Shown here: positions 34,868-46,981 of the stretch, piece after piece | Layout of the letters: each line of letters starts with the position of its first letter | Position numbering within the stretch: the first letter of the stretch is position 1 | Assembly (NCBI RefSeq): GCF_002775205.1 | Contig: NC_036450.1 | Span: 5,147,199-5,211,198, forward strand | Reading direction: 5' to 3' | From: Xiphophorus maculatus | Taxonomy: Eukaryota > Chordata > Actinopteri > Cyprinodontiformes > Poeciliidae | Length of the DNA stretch: 64,000 nucleotides | Position numbers and translations under genes: made by a program | The notes under the pieces: model-generated | Told to the model about the DNA's origin: nothing | Database searches by the model: none | What the model saw: only the letters and a program-made list of their open reading frames with translations

Positions 34868-35288
34868 TGCAGTAAGAGACTGGTGTATTCAGTGTTTCTG
34901 TGCTTTGAACCCTCATCCATTTTACTTCTATGTCAACGGTGGAGCAGGAAGTGGAAAATCCCACCTGATTAAATGTATTGACTCTGAAGCAAGCACTGCT
35001 CTGGATCATCAGATCCATCAGTAGCCTCTTCTACTGATGGAGAGGAGGCTGACATATCAAATCAAACTGTCATGTTGACTTCATTTACAGGAACAGCAGC
35101 TTTTTCTATCAATGGCTGTTTGTTACATTCACTGCTCAAACTACCCAGGAGTCTAAAACCTCCCATTCAAGGACTTGATACTCAACTAGATGAAGTCAGA
35201 TTTGAGCTTTTAAATGCTGAAATTATTGCTACTGATGATATTTCAGTGCTTTCAAAACCTCTTTCTGCTGATGTGGATGCAAGACTGA
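34868..35288 (+). pseudogene. Helitron helicase fragment, joined to the 3' flank of NLR C
   Basis: Nearly identical to 56519-56940. It contains FYVNGGAGSGKSHLIKCIDS (Walker A of the Pif1-like Helitron helicase) and, in another frame, LTSFTGTAAFSINGCLLHSL. A frameshift separates the two. Sequence jumps at 35288/35289 directly into DNA that, near copy D, lies at 59468, so about 2.5 kb is missing here relative to D. Confidence 0.8.
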
Positions 35289-35528
35289 TATTCAGTGTGA
35301 AGCTTTGACTGGAAACAGACAGAAAAACATGAGGATCCTGGAATATTCCTGGAATAATCCTGGAATAATCCCAGCTTCCATATTTAAAGGACTGGAAGAA
35401 GAAAAAGTTTCCAAGGACTCAATCAGAATTGTTTCACCAAGAAATAGATTGTAGAGACTGAACTATCTGTTCAACAGTGAGAGAGTTTCTCTGACAGGAG
35501 GAAAATCTTTAGACTCTTTAGACTCAAC

Positions 35529-36052
35529 TCAGCACAGAAACACTGAGGAACCAGAAATGGGCCAGACTGTAAATCCAGGAATCAGAGGTTCAGTGAATGT
35601 GGTGTTGAAGGTGTGGAGGAGGATCAGTGAGTCAGAGGAAACTCTGTAGAAGGACAGAATGCCAGCAGGAAAGTCCACATACACTGCTACTCTGTTAGAG
35701 ACAGAGGAGGAGGAGAGACGAGTTCCTATGTTATTGTGCAAGACAGAGTAACCATCATCATAGCAGCTCAGACTCCAGGAATGATTATTATATCCAAACC
35801 AACAGTCTGTACTGTATCCTTTCCTCCTGATTCTTCTGTAACTCACTGATATATTAACTCCTCCTCTACACTCAACCTCCCAGTAACAGCGACCAGTCAG
35901 ACCAGTTCTACACAGCAGCTGAGGTAAATCAAATCTTTCTGGATGATCAGGATATGACTGAAGCTCCTTCACACGTGTCACCTTCCTGTTGTCTTCAGAC
36001 AGTTTGAGTTCTCTGTTCACTGTGTTTGTGTCGATGGTGAGTTGACAGGAAT
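35529..36052 (-). CDS. NLR copy C exon 9: PRY-SPRY (B30.2) domain
   Basis: A 524-nt terminal exon with the same framework as copies B and D ([41 protein letters not shown]). It differs in the loop around [17 protein letters not shown] and near the end ([16 protein letters not shown]). It also has CRGGVN where B and D have WRGGVY. Confidence 0.93.
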
Positions 36053-39000
36053 CTGATGGAGAGAACAAACACAATCCAGCTGCAGTTATTGATCATTTAT
36101 TGACACTTTGATGATGACTCCTGAATGAGTGATGTGACAGTTTGAAGATGGTTGAATGTGAGCTGCTTTGTTGTCATGACTCAGATGAAAAACACACTTA
36201 CACTTCCTCAGTCTCCATAGACCTGGTGTCAAGAATGGGCCTCCAGCAGGCTCCACCCTGAAAGGAGGAGGGGGGTCAGACCATCAGTCTCTTTCAGCAG
36301 CAAACATGGACATTACATGTCTCTCAGACACACATTGTCCTCCACTGAGACAGGAACAGTCCAACATTTGGATTGCAAACTGCAGTGGATGTAGGAAGGA
36401 CAGTTGGTGCTGCTGCAGCACAACTCATTTCTCCAAACACAGGAAAAGCTCCAACAGAGAGGAGAAAGGAAATCCCTCAGTAACAACCTGAAGAAACTCA
36501 CTGAAGCCTAAAAGGACATCAGGAAACTAAGGAAACATTTCTGGAAGCTCAACCTGATTTAATAATCAGCATTAAAATACAATCAATCTAAACTCTGACA
36601 CAACACCTGGATACCTGTTCCATCCACACTCCCACACACAGATGAAGGAATGAAACACTAAACAGCCCTGCTGCTGAAAACCTGCTGTGGCCTCACTGTA
36701 ATATCCAGAGATACAAACATTAAAAAGGAGAAGCTGCATCACATTCAACAAAGATAAGATAAGATAAGATTTATTTGGCATTGTCATCAACAGATTACAA
36801 CGAGATTGAGATTTGCTCGACTTGAGTTAAGATGCAGGTTATGTGTATATACATGATATACAAAGATAAAGAAATAAATAGTACAAAATGAGAAATAAAT
36901 AGACATCAGAAGATGGCTGCAGTGCCTGCAGGTGTCGCAACAGAATTTACATTTATAACACAGTGGTGTCAAGAGCACTAACCAACAAATCAAAAAGTGC
37001 AAAGCGACTTGGATGTAACTTGTAACGCAATGCTTTATAGAAATGTAGTGAAGTAGAAAGTACAGATACTGTAAAATGTAGTGGAGTAAAAGTTCCCACC
37101 ATTAAATCTACTTACGTACAGAAACATGAAAAATGTCCTTAAGTTCAGTAACAAAGTTCTTGTCCCAACAACCAGGATCAGGTGAAGGACCTCTGCAGTC
37201 CCATGATGCTTCCTCTCCCTCTTCTAAACCATCTGATGGGCTGATATCATCCCTCTACTTTATCAATAAAATGTTTTTCTTTCTCTTATTACGATTCCAT
37301 TATTTATCCTAAATGTGACGTCAGAGCTGTGGATCTGGAATCTGATTGGTCGGATGGATATTTCCCTGGTTTTCCAACATGAAGGGTCTCTGCCTTTTTC
37401 CAAGACATTGGGAATTTTTCCCAAACTTTATTGAACAATCCCAAAAGCTTTACCAACTACTGAAAACCTAAACACATTAGTCTTTTCTTGGATCTGTCTA
37501 AAAGGTCTTATTATTGTTTTTTCATTTCTACCACAGTCAACAGAGCACAATTCTACTTTTTCACCATCATTCACTGCAATTCTTCATTTCCTCTGGAAAA
37601 CAAGGGATTTCCATTCTCTCCTGATTCCTTTCACTCTTTGGATCATTTTCCAGATGTCGCCCCCTGGTGGAGATCAAACTACTAAATGGATGAAACTGTA
37701 AAAATTCTCACTTTCTTTCTTTGCCTCATGAATAGTTTTCTTCACTTTTTATGTAATTTATATTTTATTAAATCCTGAAAGTTGTGAGTTTTGTTTAAAA
37801 TCTAAAGTTCTTTATTTTTCTCTCCCATAACTTTTAAACATCCATCTGACCAACATGGAGTTACTTTTCTTCTCATCTTGCTTCTTGGGGCTGATTGGTC
37901 TGGAGCTCCATCAAATATTGTTTTAAAGTCCTTTCTGTCATCAGTAGATCATCATGGAAATCTAACTGAACTTCTTTTATTAATTTAGTCAGAGTCACTA
38001 TTAAACTATTAAACCCATCCCACTCTTTAATTTTCCTTGTGAGCCGTTCTTAGTCTGGAGAATATTCCAGAAAACTGGGTAATGATCTCTGCTTCCAGAT
38101 GAGGCGTCTAAATATTTAATTATCAAATTAAACATTCAGCTTCAAACTAAATGTTTCCCAGCAGACTGACTAAAGACATTTCTCCCTCTTCCTCCTCTAT
38201 CAGACCTTCTCTGCTCCTGCAGCAGGTTCCTCCATACCTGAGAGCTTCCAGTCTCCAGTGTGGATCCTTCAGTCCAGCCGACAGCAGCTTCACTCCTGAG
38301 TCTCCTGGATGATTGTAGCTCAGGTCCAACTCTTTCAGATGGGAGGGGTTGGAGGTCAGAGCTGAGGCCAGAGAAGCACAGCCTTCCTCTGAGACCAAAC
38401 AGCCTGATAAGCTGCAGACACACAATTCATCACATGATGAGAACATTGAGGTAGAACCCAAGGTCTGAACTGATGGATGGATTTGTAACATGTGGAATAA
38501 ATAAGAAAGCCAATAAACTGCTGGGATCTGTAATAATGTTTCTTTTTGCTCCTAAGATGCAGCAATTTGTCAAGAGCCCAGAGTTACCTGAGAGATTCCA
38601 GGTTGCAGTTTGGACTCTTCAGTCCAGCAGAGAGAAGCTTCACTCCTGAATCCTGCAGGTTGTTGTTACTCAGGTCCAGTTCTCTGAGACTGGAGGACTG
38701 GGAGCTGAGAACTGAGGACAGAGCTTCACAGCTTCTCTCTGAGAGGTTACAGCCACTCAGTCTGAGGAGACAGAGAGAAAAATCTGTTATTAAACAATTC
38801 TACAAAATTAAATTGTTTTCCAATCAACAATGTTTCTCTTAGACAAGGAAGGAACTATCTTATTTTACACATGCTCATGTGTTTGGTGTGAACTGATTAA
38901 TTTTATAGTTGGGCCTCCAACCTTAAAGGACAGAATTACAGGAAACAAGGTGATTGGAAAGATAATTATAAAATTACACAACAAACAAATTTAATCCAAT

Positions 39001-42000
39001 TTCAATTTTAACAAAGATGAATTTTGCTGCTTTAATTTTCAACATTCTTTCCAGCTGCTAAAGAAAGTCTGTTTCTCTTTTGCGTGTCCACCCACATTGG
39101 GACACTTTGAAAAGAAAATGCACCAATATATAAACTGAAACATGATTTTATGTTTATCTCATAATTAACAGATTTCTATCTATAAAAAATACAGTAACAA
39201 TCAGTGTCCTTACAGAGCTTTGTTGGAGGCTTTAACCACTGGCAGCAGCCTCAGAAGAACCTCCTCTGAAGCAGAGTATTTCTTCAGGTCAAACACATCC
39301 AGATCTTTTCCTGATGACAGTAAGATGAAACCCAGAGCTGACCACTGAGCAGGAGACAGTTTATCTGTGGAGAGACTTCCTGAACTCAGAGACTGTTGGA
39401 TCTCCTCCACTAGAGAACGATCATTCAGTTCATTCAGACAGTGGAACAGATTGATGCTTTTCTCTGCAGACACATTCTCATTGATCTTCTCCTTCATGAA
39501 CTGAACTGTTTCCTGATTGGTCTGTGAACTACTTCTTGTCTTTGTCAGCAGATCTTGTAGGAGTCTCTCATTGGTCTGCAGTGAAAGTCCCAGGAGGAAG
39601 CGGAGGAACAAGTCCAGGTGTCCATTTGGACTCTGTAAGGCCTGGTCAACAGCTCTCTGATGGAGAGATTTTAGTTCAGGTTTATTAAATAGCGAGGCTG
39701 TCTGAAGTGTAAATGATTTTTCCATCAGGTTGACCCCAGAGATGATAAAGGTCAGATGAACATGAAGAGCAGCCAGAAACTCCTGAACACTCAGATGGAC
39801 GAAGCAGAACACCTTGTCCTGGTACAGACCTCTCTCATCTTTAAAGATCTGTGTGAACACTCCTGAGTACACTGAGGCTGCTCTGATATCGATGCCACAC
39901 TCTGTCAGGTCGGATTCATAGAAGATCAGGTTTCCTTTCTGCAGCTGATCAAAAGCCAGTTTTCCCAGAGACTTGATCATCTTCCTGCTCTCTGGACTCC
40001 AGTGTGGATCTGTTTCAACTCCTCCATCATACTTGACCTTCTTCACTTTGGTCTGAACCACCAGGAAGTGGATGTACATCTCAGTCAGGGTTCTGGGCAG
40101 CTCTCCTCCCTCTCTGGTCTCCAACACATCCTCCAGAACTGTAGCAGTGATCCAGCAGAAGACTGGGATGTGGCACATGATGTGGAGGCTTCGTGATGTC
40201 TTCATGTGGGAGATGATCCTGCTGGCCTGCTGCCCATCTCTGAATCTCTTCCTGAAGTACTCCTCCTTCTGTGGGTCATTGAACCCTCTGACCTCTGTTA
40301 CCATGCCAACACACTGAGGAGGGATCTGATTGGCTGCTGCAGGTCGTGTGGTTATCCAGAGGAGAGCAGAGGGAAGCAGTTTCCCCCTGATGAGGTTTGT
40401 CAGCAGAACGTCCACTGAGGTGGACTCTGTAGCATCAGTCAGGATCTCCTTGTTGTGGAAGTCCAGAGGAAGTCGACTCTCATCCAGACCATCAAAGATG
40501 AACAGAACCTGGAAATGTTCAAAGCTGCAGATTTCTTTGGTTTCACTAAAGAAGTGATGAACAAGTTCCACCAAGCTGAACTTTTTCTCTTTCAGCACAT
40601 TCAGCTCTCTGAAGGTGAATGGAAATATGAACTGGATGTCCTGGTGGGCTTTGTCTTCAGCCCAGTCCAGAGTGAACTTCTGTGTTAAGACTGTTTTCCC
40701 AATGCCAGCCACTCCCTTTGTCATCACTGTTCTGATTGGTTGATCTCTTCCAGGTGGGACTTTAAAGATGTCTTCTTGTCTGATTGTTGTTTCTGGTCTG
40801 TGTTGTTTCCTGGATGCTGTTTCAATCTGTCTGACCTCATGTTCATCATTGACCTCTCCAGTCCCTCCCTCTGTGATGTAGAGCTCTGTGTAGATCTGGT
40901 TCAGAAGGGTTGGACTTCCTGCTTTAGCAATCCCCTCAAACACAGACTGGAACTTCTTCTTCAGACCAGATTTAAGTTTATGTTCACAAACTGCAGCAAG
41001 ACGTTCTAAAATAAGACAAAAAGTAAAATCAAGAACTAGATAAAATATTATTCTCAAGATGTTTTGCATAAATGTGATTCCATCTCTTCAAACATCAGTA
41101 AATGTGTGATTTATCCATCGGGTTAAATCTTTGTAGAAATCCTCTTACTGCTCTGCAGACGGTCAGCCAGCTCCTCCTGCTTCATCCTCCTCAGGAAGTT
41201 CATTGTGATCTTCATCACTGCCGCTCTGCTGCTCCCCCTCTGCTCTTCATCCTCACCTTCCAACACCTCATCATCATCTCTCTGACTCTCTGAGCGTTCT
41301 GGGTCATCTGGACTCAGAATCTTATGGATCTTCTTCAGCTCGTTCTTCAGAAAAGTGACAATGTTGTCCTCTAACGTCTGGAACAGAATAATAGATGAAG
41401 GAAACATCAGACTGAAATCATGGAGCCAAACACCAGATGGATGTTTGACAGACTGACACTCCTCTGGTCTACAAAGTGCAGCATGAAGATGACTGTGAAC
41501 AGAACGCTTGGAAAAGTTGTTGTTCATGTACAGACCATAAATATGGAGTCCAGCTGTGTTTGTTGCTGCTGGGCAGATGAAACACTGGGAACCTCTGAGC
41601 TCTGCTGGTCCACTCTGTGGAGGAACCAGGAACAATTAGGAAGTCAGGAAATATTCATCCAGCAGTATTCAGAAATGAAATCTCCAAGACTTTCACATTA
41701 AATGTACTTGAAGCAGAAAAACAGAGCATCATATGAACAAAATGGAGTGAAGTTAAAAAGAGGAAGATGAACTACAAGGATGAAGAGCAGTAACACCAAA
41801 ATCACCTAGAAGACATTTTAAAAGGTTGATGCTGAACTTGGACTTCAAACAGTCCAAACAGTCATTAGATCTGATGCACAGGTCTTCAGGACAGTGTGGG
41901 ACATCCATCAGGTTCTGATGACTAGATCTGAGGTGATGTGGATATGGAGGAGGTTTGAGATATGTGGGTGTGTGTCCATGTGGGGTCCTCTCCTGGATGT

Positions 42001-43988
42001 TATAGAGAGGATTTTAAAATGGATCCTGTAGATCCATGGAAGCCAGTGAGATCACATTGTATCTGTCCACACAGAGACAATCAGAAGGTAAAGGTCCATG
42101 ATGTAATATCTGGATGTGAGCAGTGAACCAGGTGATCCAAGTAGTTATAAAAATTTAATGTTCCTGCTGATCCCACTAAGAACCAGCAGAACCTCTGATG
42201 GTCCACATCAGCTCAGTTTGGTTGAGTTCCAGCAGATCTCACCAACCACATCATGAAGCTTTCCTTCCCTGCTGAACTGCTCTCACAATGCACACAGGAA
42301 CCAAGTCCTGATGGACCAGACTGGCTTTACCAGGTATTTCCCAGTGGAAATGTGTTTGATGTAAAAGCGCTTTTCATAAATCATAAAAATATACTTTAAA
42401 ATAAACATTAAATCAGGCTTTTAATGTTTCTAAATCATTCTTTAAACTTTGCATACAGTCCAACAAATATTAGTCTAATATTTGCTGTTATTATAAATAA
42501 ATCATAACAATGTATCAAGTAACGGTTGAACCCATTGTAACAGATGACCAAACTGTAACGGGGTTGAAGATTTTTACTAAAAGTTGCCATAAGTCCACAT
42601 TAGCTAGGTTATGGAGCAACATATGATATGATGAAAACAAGAATTAATATGTTTCAAAGACCATTCTTTACTTTTTCCCAAACAACAATAATTATCATTT
42701 ACATGCCTAAAGGTGTTGAAAGGTTGAGCTTGACAATGACGATGTTTGGATAAAAAATAATCAAACATAGGTAAGAAACTATATTAACACTTAAATCTCT
42801 TTACAGTGTGAGCGGGAAAAAACGTGAGTGATGTCACTTCCAGGGTGCTGAGGAAATTGGACTGAACCATTATTTATAAAAAGGAGGGATTGGTCTGCTG
42901 TTACAGGGTTAAACAAAACTGGAGGGACATGATTAAAAAGTGCTATTTTATCAATAATTCATATATTTTTCTCATGTTTCTTTGATTTAGATTAAGGTAT
43001 ACCTAAAATGTTTAAAATGGTACAAATAAGTTGTAGTTACTGGTTAGTTTCATTTGTTTTATATTCAGTGAAAAATTAACATTAGTCAGTGGGGACAGGC
43101 TCATTTGGCTGACCTCTACGCTTCAACAACCCATCAAATCTTTCAAAACATGATTTTTAAAATATATTTGTATGTAATATTACCAAGACACATGGATATT
43201 TCCAATACTTGATTTTTGTCAAAAAATGTGGGTTGCATTATATGAAAATATTTGACATAAACCTGTGAGACACAAAATGCACCTAATTCAGAGAATGACC
43301 CAGTTGCTTATTTATGGTGTCAGTTAGAGATCATCTGGTTCTGAAAGGTATCCACATGAGATATTTATTTATCTTAACTGTGGAAATGGTTAATAATCCA
43401 CTATGTTGGATGATGTTTGAACCACAGAGATGAAACTTTAATCATAAAATTAATTCATAAAAGCCTTTTTCTTTCAGCTTTACTCTGTCTGGAAAATAAA
43501 TTAAATTTAGATTTAGAGAACAATCCAAATATCAATCTAGAAATTAAACTCACTTCTGACTTTTGTGTTTGTGTGTTAAATAAATATTGGATGGTCATAA
43601 TAACAGATATAAACTGAACAGTTACAGCAGTTAGAAACAGCTCACCTCTCTGATGGTGGAGATCCAGGAGATTTAAAGTTAATCATATCATCCTTTGACA
43701 TGTCGCTCTTCAAGGACACACAGCTGGGTTCTGGTTCTGGTTCTGGTTTGAGTCTCTGATGGATCCTGACAGAAACATGATGATTAAAACTCAATCAGCA
43801 AAGAGGAGCAGCAGCAGCTTCATCACCACGTCTGTTCTGGCCTGATATAGTGAACGCTGTGTGAAAAGGGCTGTGGACAGTTAGAGATGGTGACCTCACC
43901 TCTGACCTTTGCTCTGGCTCTCATCTTCCCCACACAGAGTGGTTTTAGAGGGAGGGACTCCCTCCTCTCTGTCCTCACACTGATCCAT
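35529..43988 (-). CDS. NLR copy C, intact nine-exon FISNA-NACHT-LRR-B30.2 gene
   Basis: The coding exons on the minus strand are E1 43900-43988, E2 43646-43765, E3 41536-41614, E4 41149-41377, E5 39214-41005, E6 38588-38761, E7 38238-38411, E8 36202-36257 and E9 35529-36052. Lengths sum to 3237 nt, giving a 1078-residue protein with no stop. Rough domain order: acidic/helical N-terminus 1-172; FISNA from about 180; Walker A GVAGIGKT 270-277; Walker [10 protein letters not shown] 341-349; sensor WITTRPAAA 389-397; [13 protein letters not shown] 574-586; LRR 770-886; linker 886-905; B30.2 905-1078. No signal peptide or membrane segment is seen, so a cytosolic protein is expected. Known relatives are innate immune receptors of teleosts; the ligand is unknown. 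It could still be a non-expressed duplicate, but the coding frame shows no damage. Confidence 0.88.
36202..36257 (-). CDS. NLR copy C exon 8: linker with 9-nt insertion
   Basis: A 56-nt exon encoding [18 protein letters not shown]. Nine extra bases (CTATGGAGA on the coding strand) add three residues, Leu-Trp-Arg, compared with copies B and D, keeping the frame. Donor GTAAGTGT and acceptor TTTCAG are unchanged. Confidence 0.78.
36258..38237 (-). other. Intron 7 of NLR C
   Basis: Shares sequence with copy B except near 36755-36985. That stretch begins with an AAGAT pentamer run (GATAAGATAAGATAAGATTT) followed by TTATTTGGCATTGTCATCAA, resembling the 3' tail of a fish LINE. The LINE-like open fossil of copy B recurs at 37738-38075. 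No separate gene. Confidence 0.5.
38238..38761 (-). CDS. NLR copy C exons 6 and 7: LRR exons
   Basis: E6 is 38588-38761 and E7 is 38238-38411, both 174 nt and phase 2. E6 encodes [20 protein letters not shown] where copy B has LSDCNL. E7 is almost unchanged from copy B. The intron between them is only 176 bp, probably the ancestral size. Confidence 0.88.
39214..41005 (-). CDS. NLR copy C exon 5: FISNA, NACHT, winged-helix and helical domains
   Basis: A 1792-nt open exon. All NACHT motifs are intact. Differences from A and B cluster after HVHLTF ([19 protein letters not shown]). Acceptor TTATTTTAG; donor GCTCT/GTAAGG. Confidence 0.93.
41149..41614 (-). CDS. NLR copy C exons 3 and 4
   Basis: E3 is 41536-41614 (79 nt) and E4 is 41149-41377 (229 nt). 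E4 reads [18 protein letters not shown], acidic [17 protein letters not shown] and [20 protein letters not shown]. Phases match copy B. Confidence 0.78.
41615..43645 (-). other. Intron 2 of NLR C
   Basis: Contains a shortened L2-like LINE fossil near 41800-41900 (58 bp shorter than B), a stretch at 42000-42365 not seen in B, and then DNA matching B at 26040-27320. It lacks the SINE of copy A and the solo LTR of copy B. Confidence 0.5.
43646..43988 (-). CDS. NLR copy C exons 1 and 2 (start of protein)
   Basis: E1 (43900-43988) begins at the ATG whose complement is 43986-43988. E2 (43646-43765) is 120 nt with the intact CCC, so the frame continues through [19 protein letters not shown]. Donors are GTGAGG and GTGAGC. 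Confidence 0.78.
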
Positions 43989-46850
43989 GCTGCTGAATTC
44001 ACATCAGCTCACACACACTTTCTACCTTCACCTGCAGAGGAAACACACATCATTCATCTGCACATCAACTCTGATCATCCTTTACATCATTAGAGCTGGA
44101 AAAAGATCAGCTGCTCCTCCTCTGATTGGCTCTTCTTCTCTGCTTCATATCAGTGTCAGGTGAATGCAGTCAGACAGCAGAGAGGCAGAGGAAGCTGCCA
44201 TCAGCTGCTGCACTTCTACTATCAGTCCACTAGATGGAGACATGGAGCAACATTTACATTCACTGATTCAACCTGAACAAGTCTTATAGTTCACAATTAT
44301 TAATTTCTACAAGTGGATTATTGGCTCCATTAAAGATGAACTATTTAATCATCTGACTGAATCAAACCCATTTTAATAATATTCTTATTTTGAAAGGAAG
44401 CAACAGGAAACTGTTGCTGACCGTTAATGGTGGAGACTAGAGTTCGGTACCAGGAAATAAAAACATGAATCAGTTCGGAGAAGAAAACAGTGAAACATCA
44501 GCTGTTCATCATGTTGTTTGATTCCAGTTCATCAATAATCTAATAATCCTGTAGATTAGCCTTCAAACAGCAGAGATATTAAAGTTTCAGCTGAAATCAG
44601 AAGTGAAACTTTTCTCCAAACGTCAGAGATTAAAAACAATCAGGAAAAAGTTAAAGTGATGAAAAATTCAAGAAATAAACAAATCAAACTTACAGTTTGT
44701 TCAAACGATCCAAAGAGTTAAAGAAGAAAATTTAAACAACAGACTGAGACCCAACTAACGGTCTGGAGCCGCACATGAACAGGGAAATTCAAACCGAAAG
44801 TAAATGTGACGGATGTTGCGTAACTGATGACGTCACAGTCCACTTGGCTTGTAGTTTTTTCCTTCAGAGCAACAGAACCAGGAAGTAGAAGCTCTGAGGT
44901 GAAATCAGAGGCAGGTTGATAAAATCTTCATGAGGAAGGAGAGAAGTTCTGATAAAAATGAGGGTGTACTTACTTTTGATCATGACTGTAGTGATGATTG
45001 ATAGTAACAAAAAATGAAGAACAGTATTTTAGTTTATTCATCATGTCATAGAGAAAAAATGTGAAAATGTATTTTTCAAACTAATATTTTCACCATGTCA
45101 TCCATACGTTCATTCTAAACTAAATATTTAATTCACAAGCTAAATATTTACTTTGAAAACAAAATTTTTGAAAAATAGCTAAATATTTAGCTTCAAAATA
45201 AATATTTAAATATTTACTTTGATAACAAAATTTTTGAAAATAAAAATTTAGCTAAATATTTAGCTTCAAAATAAATATTTATTTTGCAAACTAAACATTT
45301 AATTTTCAAATTCAGTATTTAGTTTCAAAACTACATATTTAATTATCTTTTTTCATGTCTAGTTGTTCAGTCAGACCAGGGGCCCCAAAGTCGGTCCTGG
45401 AGGGCCGGCATCCTGCATGTTTTAGTTTCTCCCTAGTTTATTGCACCTGGATCCAATGACGGCTCGTTAGACGGCCTAAGAAGAAAACTGACACGCTGAA
45501 AAGGTTGTTGGTTCCACCAGGGAGAGAACTAAAACGTGCAGGATGCCGGCCCTCGAGGGCCGACTTTGGGGGCCCATGTTTTTAAAGGACAAATTGAAGG
45601 TTTTCTTTAAAAATCTGCCATATGTGTAACATGACGTGGTACAGTGCACCATTATTGTTCTTACTTCACAGGGAAGTTTCTCCAGAGAGTGAGAGACCAC
45701 CATCTTCGTATTGTCATCATATCATTCTGTGGACGTCACAGCTTCACATTTAATGAAATCTCCAACAGAAAGCAGAGACTCTCATCTGTTTCCTTACCTC
45801 GCTGAAATCAAATGATGCTCCCATCACAAAGTACATACTGTTGAGAAAATGTGATTATTACGTCTATACAAACCATACAACAATATGGTGGGTGGAGGCG
45901 GATGTTACCATCACTACAAACATTACACAGTTGTTGGACAGTCCTTGTTTAGGCAATCCCTGTGGTGTTTAAGAGAAAATTCAAGAAGGGGGAAGAAAAT
46001 TAATGTGTCATTACTATAACAATCAGATTGAGGTAAAGGACAACAGCCTTACCCACAGTATTGATTATAAACATTTAAAGCAGGAATGGTTGGAAATAAG
46101 CATCTTGTAGCTCTAAAGAACCACAAGTGTCCCATCAGAACATCTCACCTTAACATCATTGCCAACAAATTCTGTCCATGGTCCAGATGACATCTGAAGA
46201 CAGACTTCTCTGATGATACAAAGTTTTTAAGTTAAAAATTAGCAAGGGTATATTTCACAACATAAAAATTATAAACATGTGTAAACTGACAGTGGTCCGT
46301 CCCGCCCCTTTCTGTTTGCTGCAGCGAGGTCCATCCCATAACTGTCTCCATGGGGACGGTTTCGTTTCAGAGCTCCGCCATCTTTAATCCTCTATCAACA
46401 GCTCCGTTTATGGATGACCAGCGGCGCCCTCTGCTGGATGACGACCAAACTGCAACACTAAAAGTCTAAGCGGAAATCTTTAGCTAATCGATTGGAACTA
46501 ATTTTAATCTAATAAATTCATTAACAATTAAATGTAAGTCGGTTATTTGTGTTACAAATAAAGATGTTTTGTTTTGTTTGTTTGATCCACCTGTAGCTGA
46601 GATCCCACATTTTCTGCCGCTTTTTCACCGTCACGTTTTTGTAATCTGTACAGGATGTAAAAAGGTTTCGGTTCACACAGAACCAGAGGAACTGCTTTTG
46701 TGGCGTTAAGTGGCCAAATACCAAGCGCCTCGTTTACCACAAAGTTGTTAAAGTTTCATCTTTGCTCCGGTTCAGATGGACTTAAACCGAGAGCGCAGAA
46801 TGAAAATAATATACACAAACATCCTGATTTAAATGCAGAGGATTTAAATC
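43989..46850. other. 5' flank of NLR C and intergenic sequence
   Basis: To 46279 this matches the flank of copy B, including the candidate 5' UTR donor at about 44694, an AT minisatellite (45110-45355) and the hAT-like MITE (45377-45578), but it lacks the 2.08-kb element. From 46280 the sequence changes and has a more GC-rich patch (46300-46460) with no supported exon. Confidence 0.5.
45377..45578. mobile_element. Short hAT-like MITE, upstream of NLR C
   Basis: The paralogue of the element at 29004-29204, with the same inverted GGGGCCCCAAAGTCGG ends; the right end has a C-to-A change (CCCATG). Confidence 0.72.
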
Positions 46851-46861
46851 CTGATTTAAAT

Positions 46862-46930
46862 GCATATATATATCTATATATATATATATAGATATATATA
46901 CTGTATATATATATATATATATATATATAT
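46862..46930. repeat. TA microsatellite at the left end of the LINE copy
   Basis: About 70 bp of (TA)n with GATA and CTGTATA interruptions. Related runs at 48009-48040 and 48385-48398 flank the next elements. Confidence 0.9.
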
Positions 46931-46981
46931 CTGATTACTGGCAGGGCATAGCTGTTTATGCTATGCCCTGCCAGTAATCAG
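46931..46981. repeat. Perfect 22-bp inverted repeat at the LINE 5' end
   Basis: Left arm CTGATTACTGGCAGGGCATAGC at 46931-46952 is the exact complement of 46960-46981, with a 7-nt loop (TGTTTAT). The right arm is in the LINE reading frame (codes YALPVIR), so the left arm looks like an inverted copy of LINE sequence. Confidence 0.9.
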
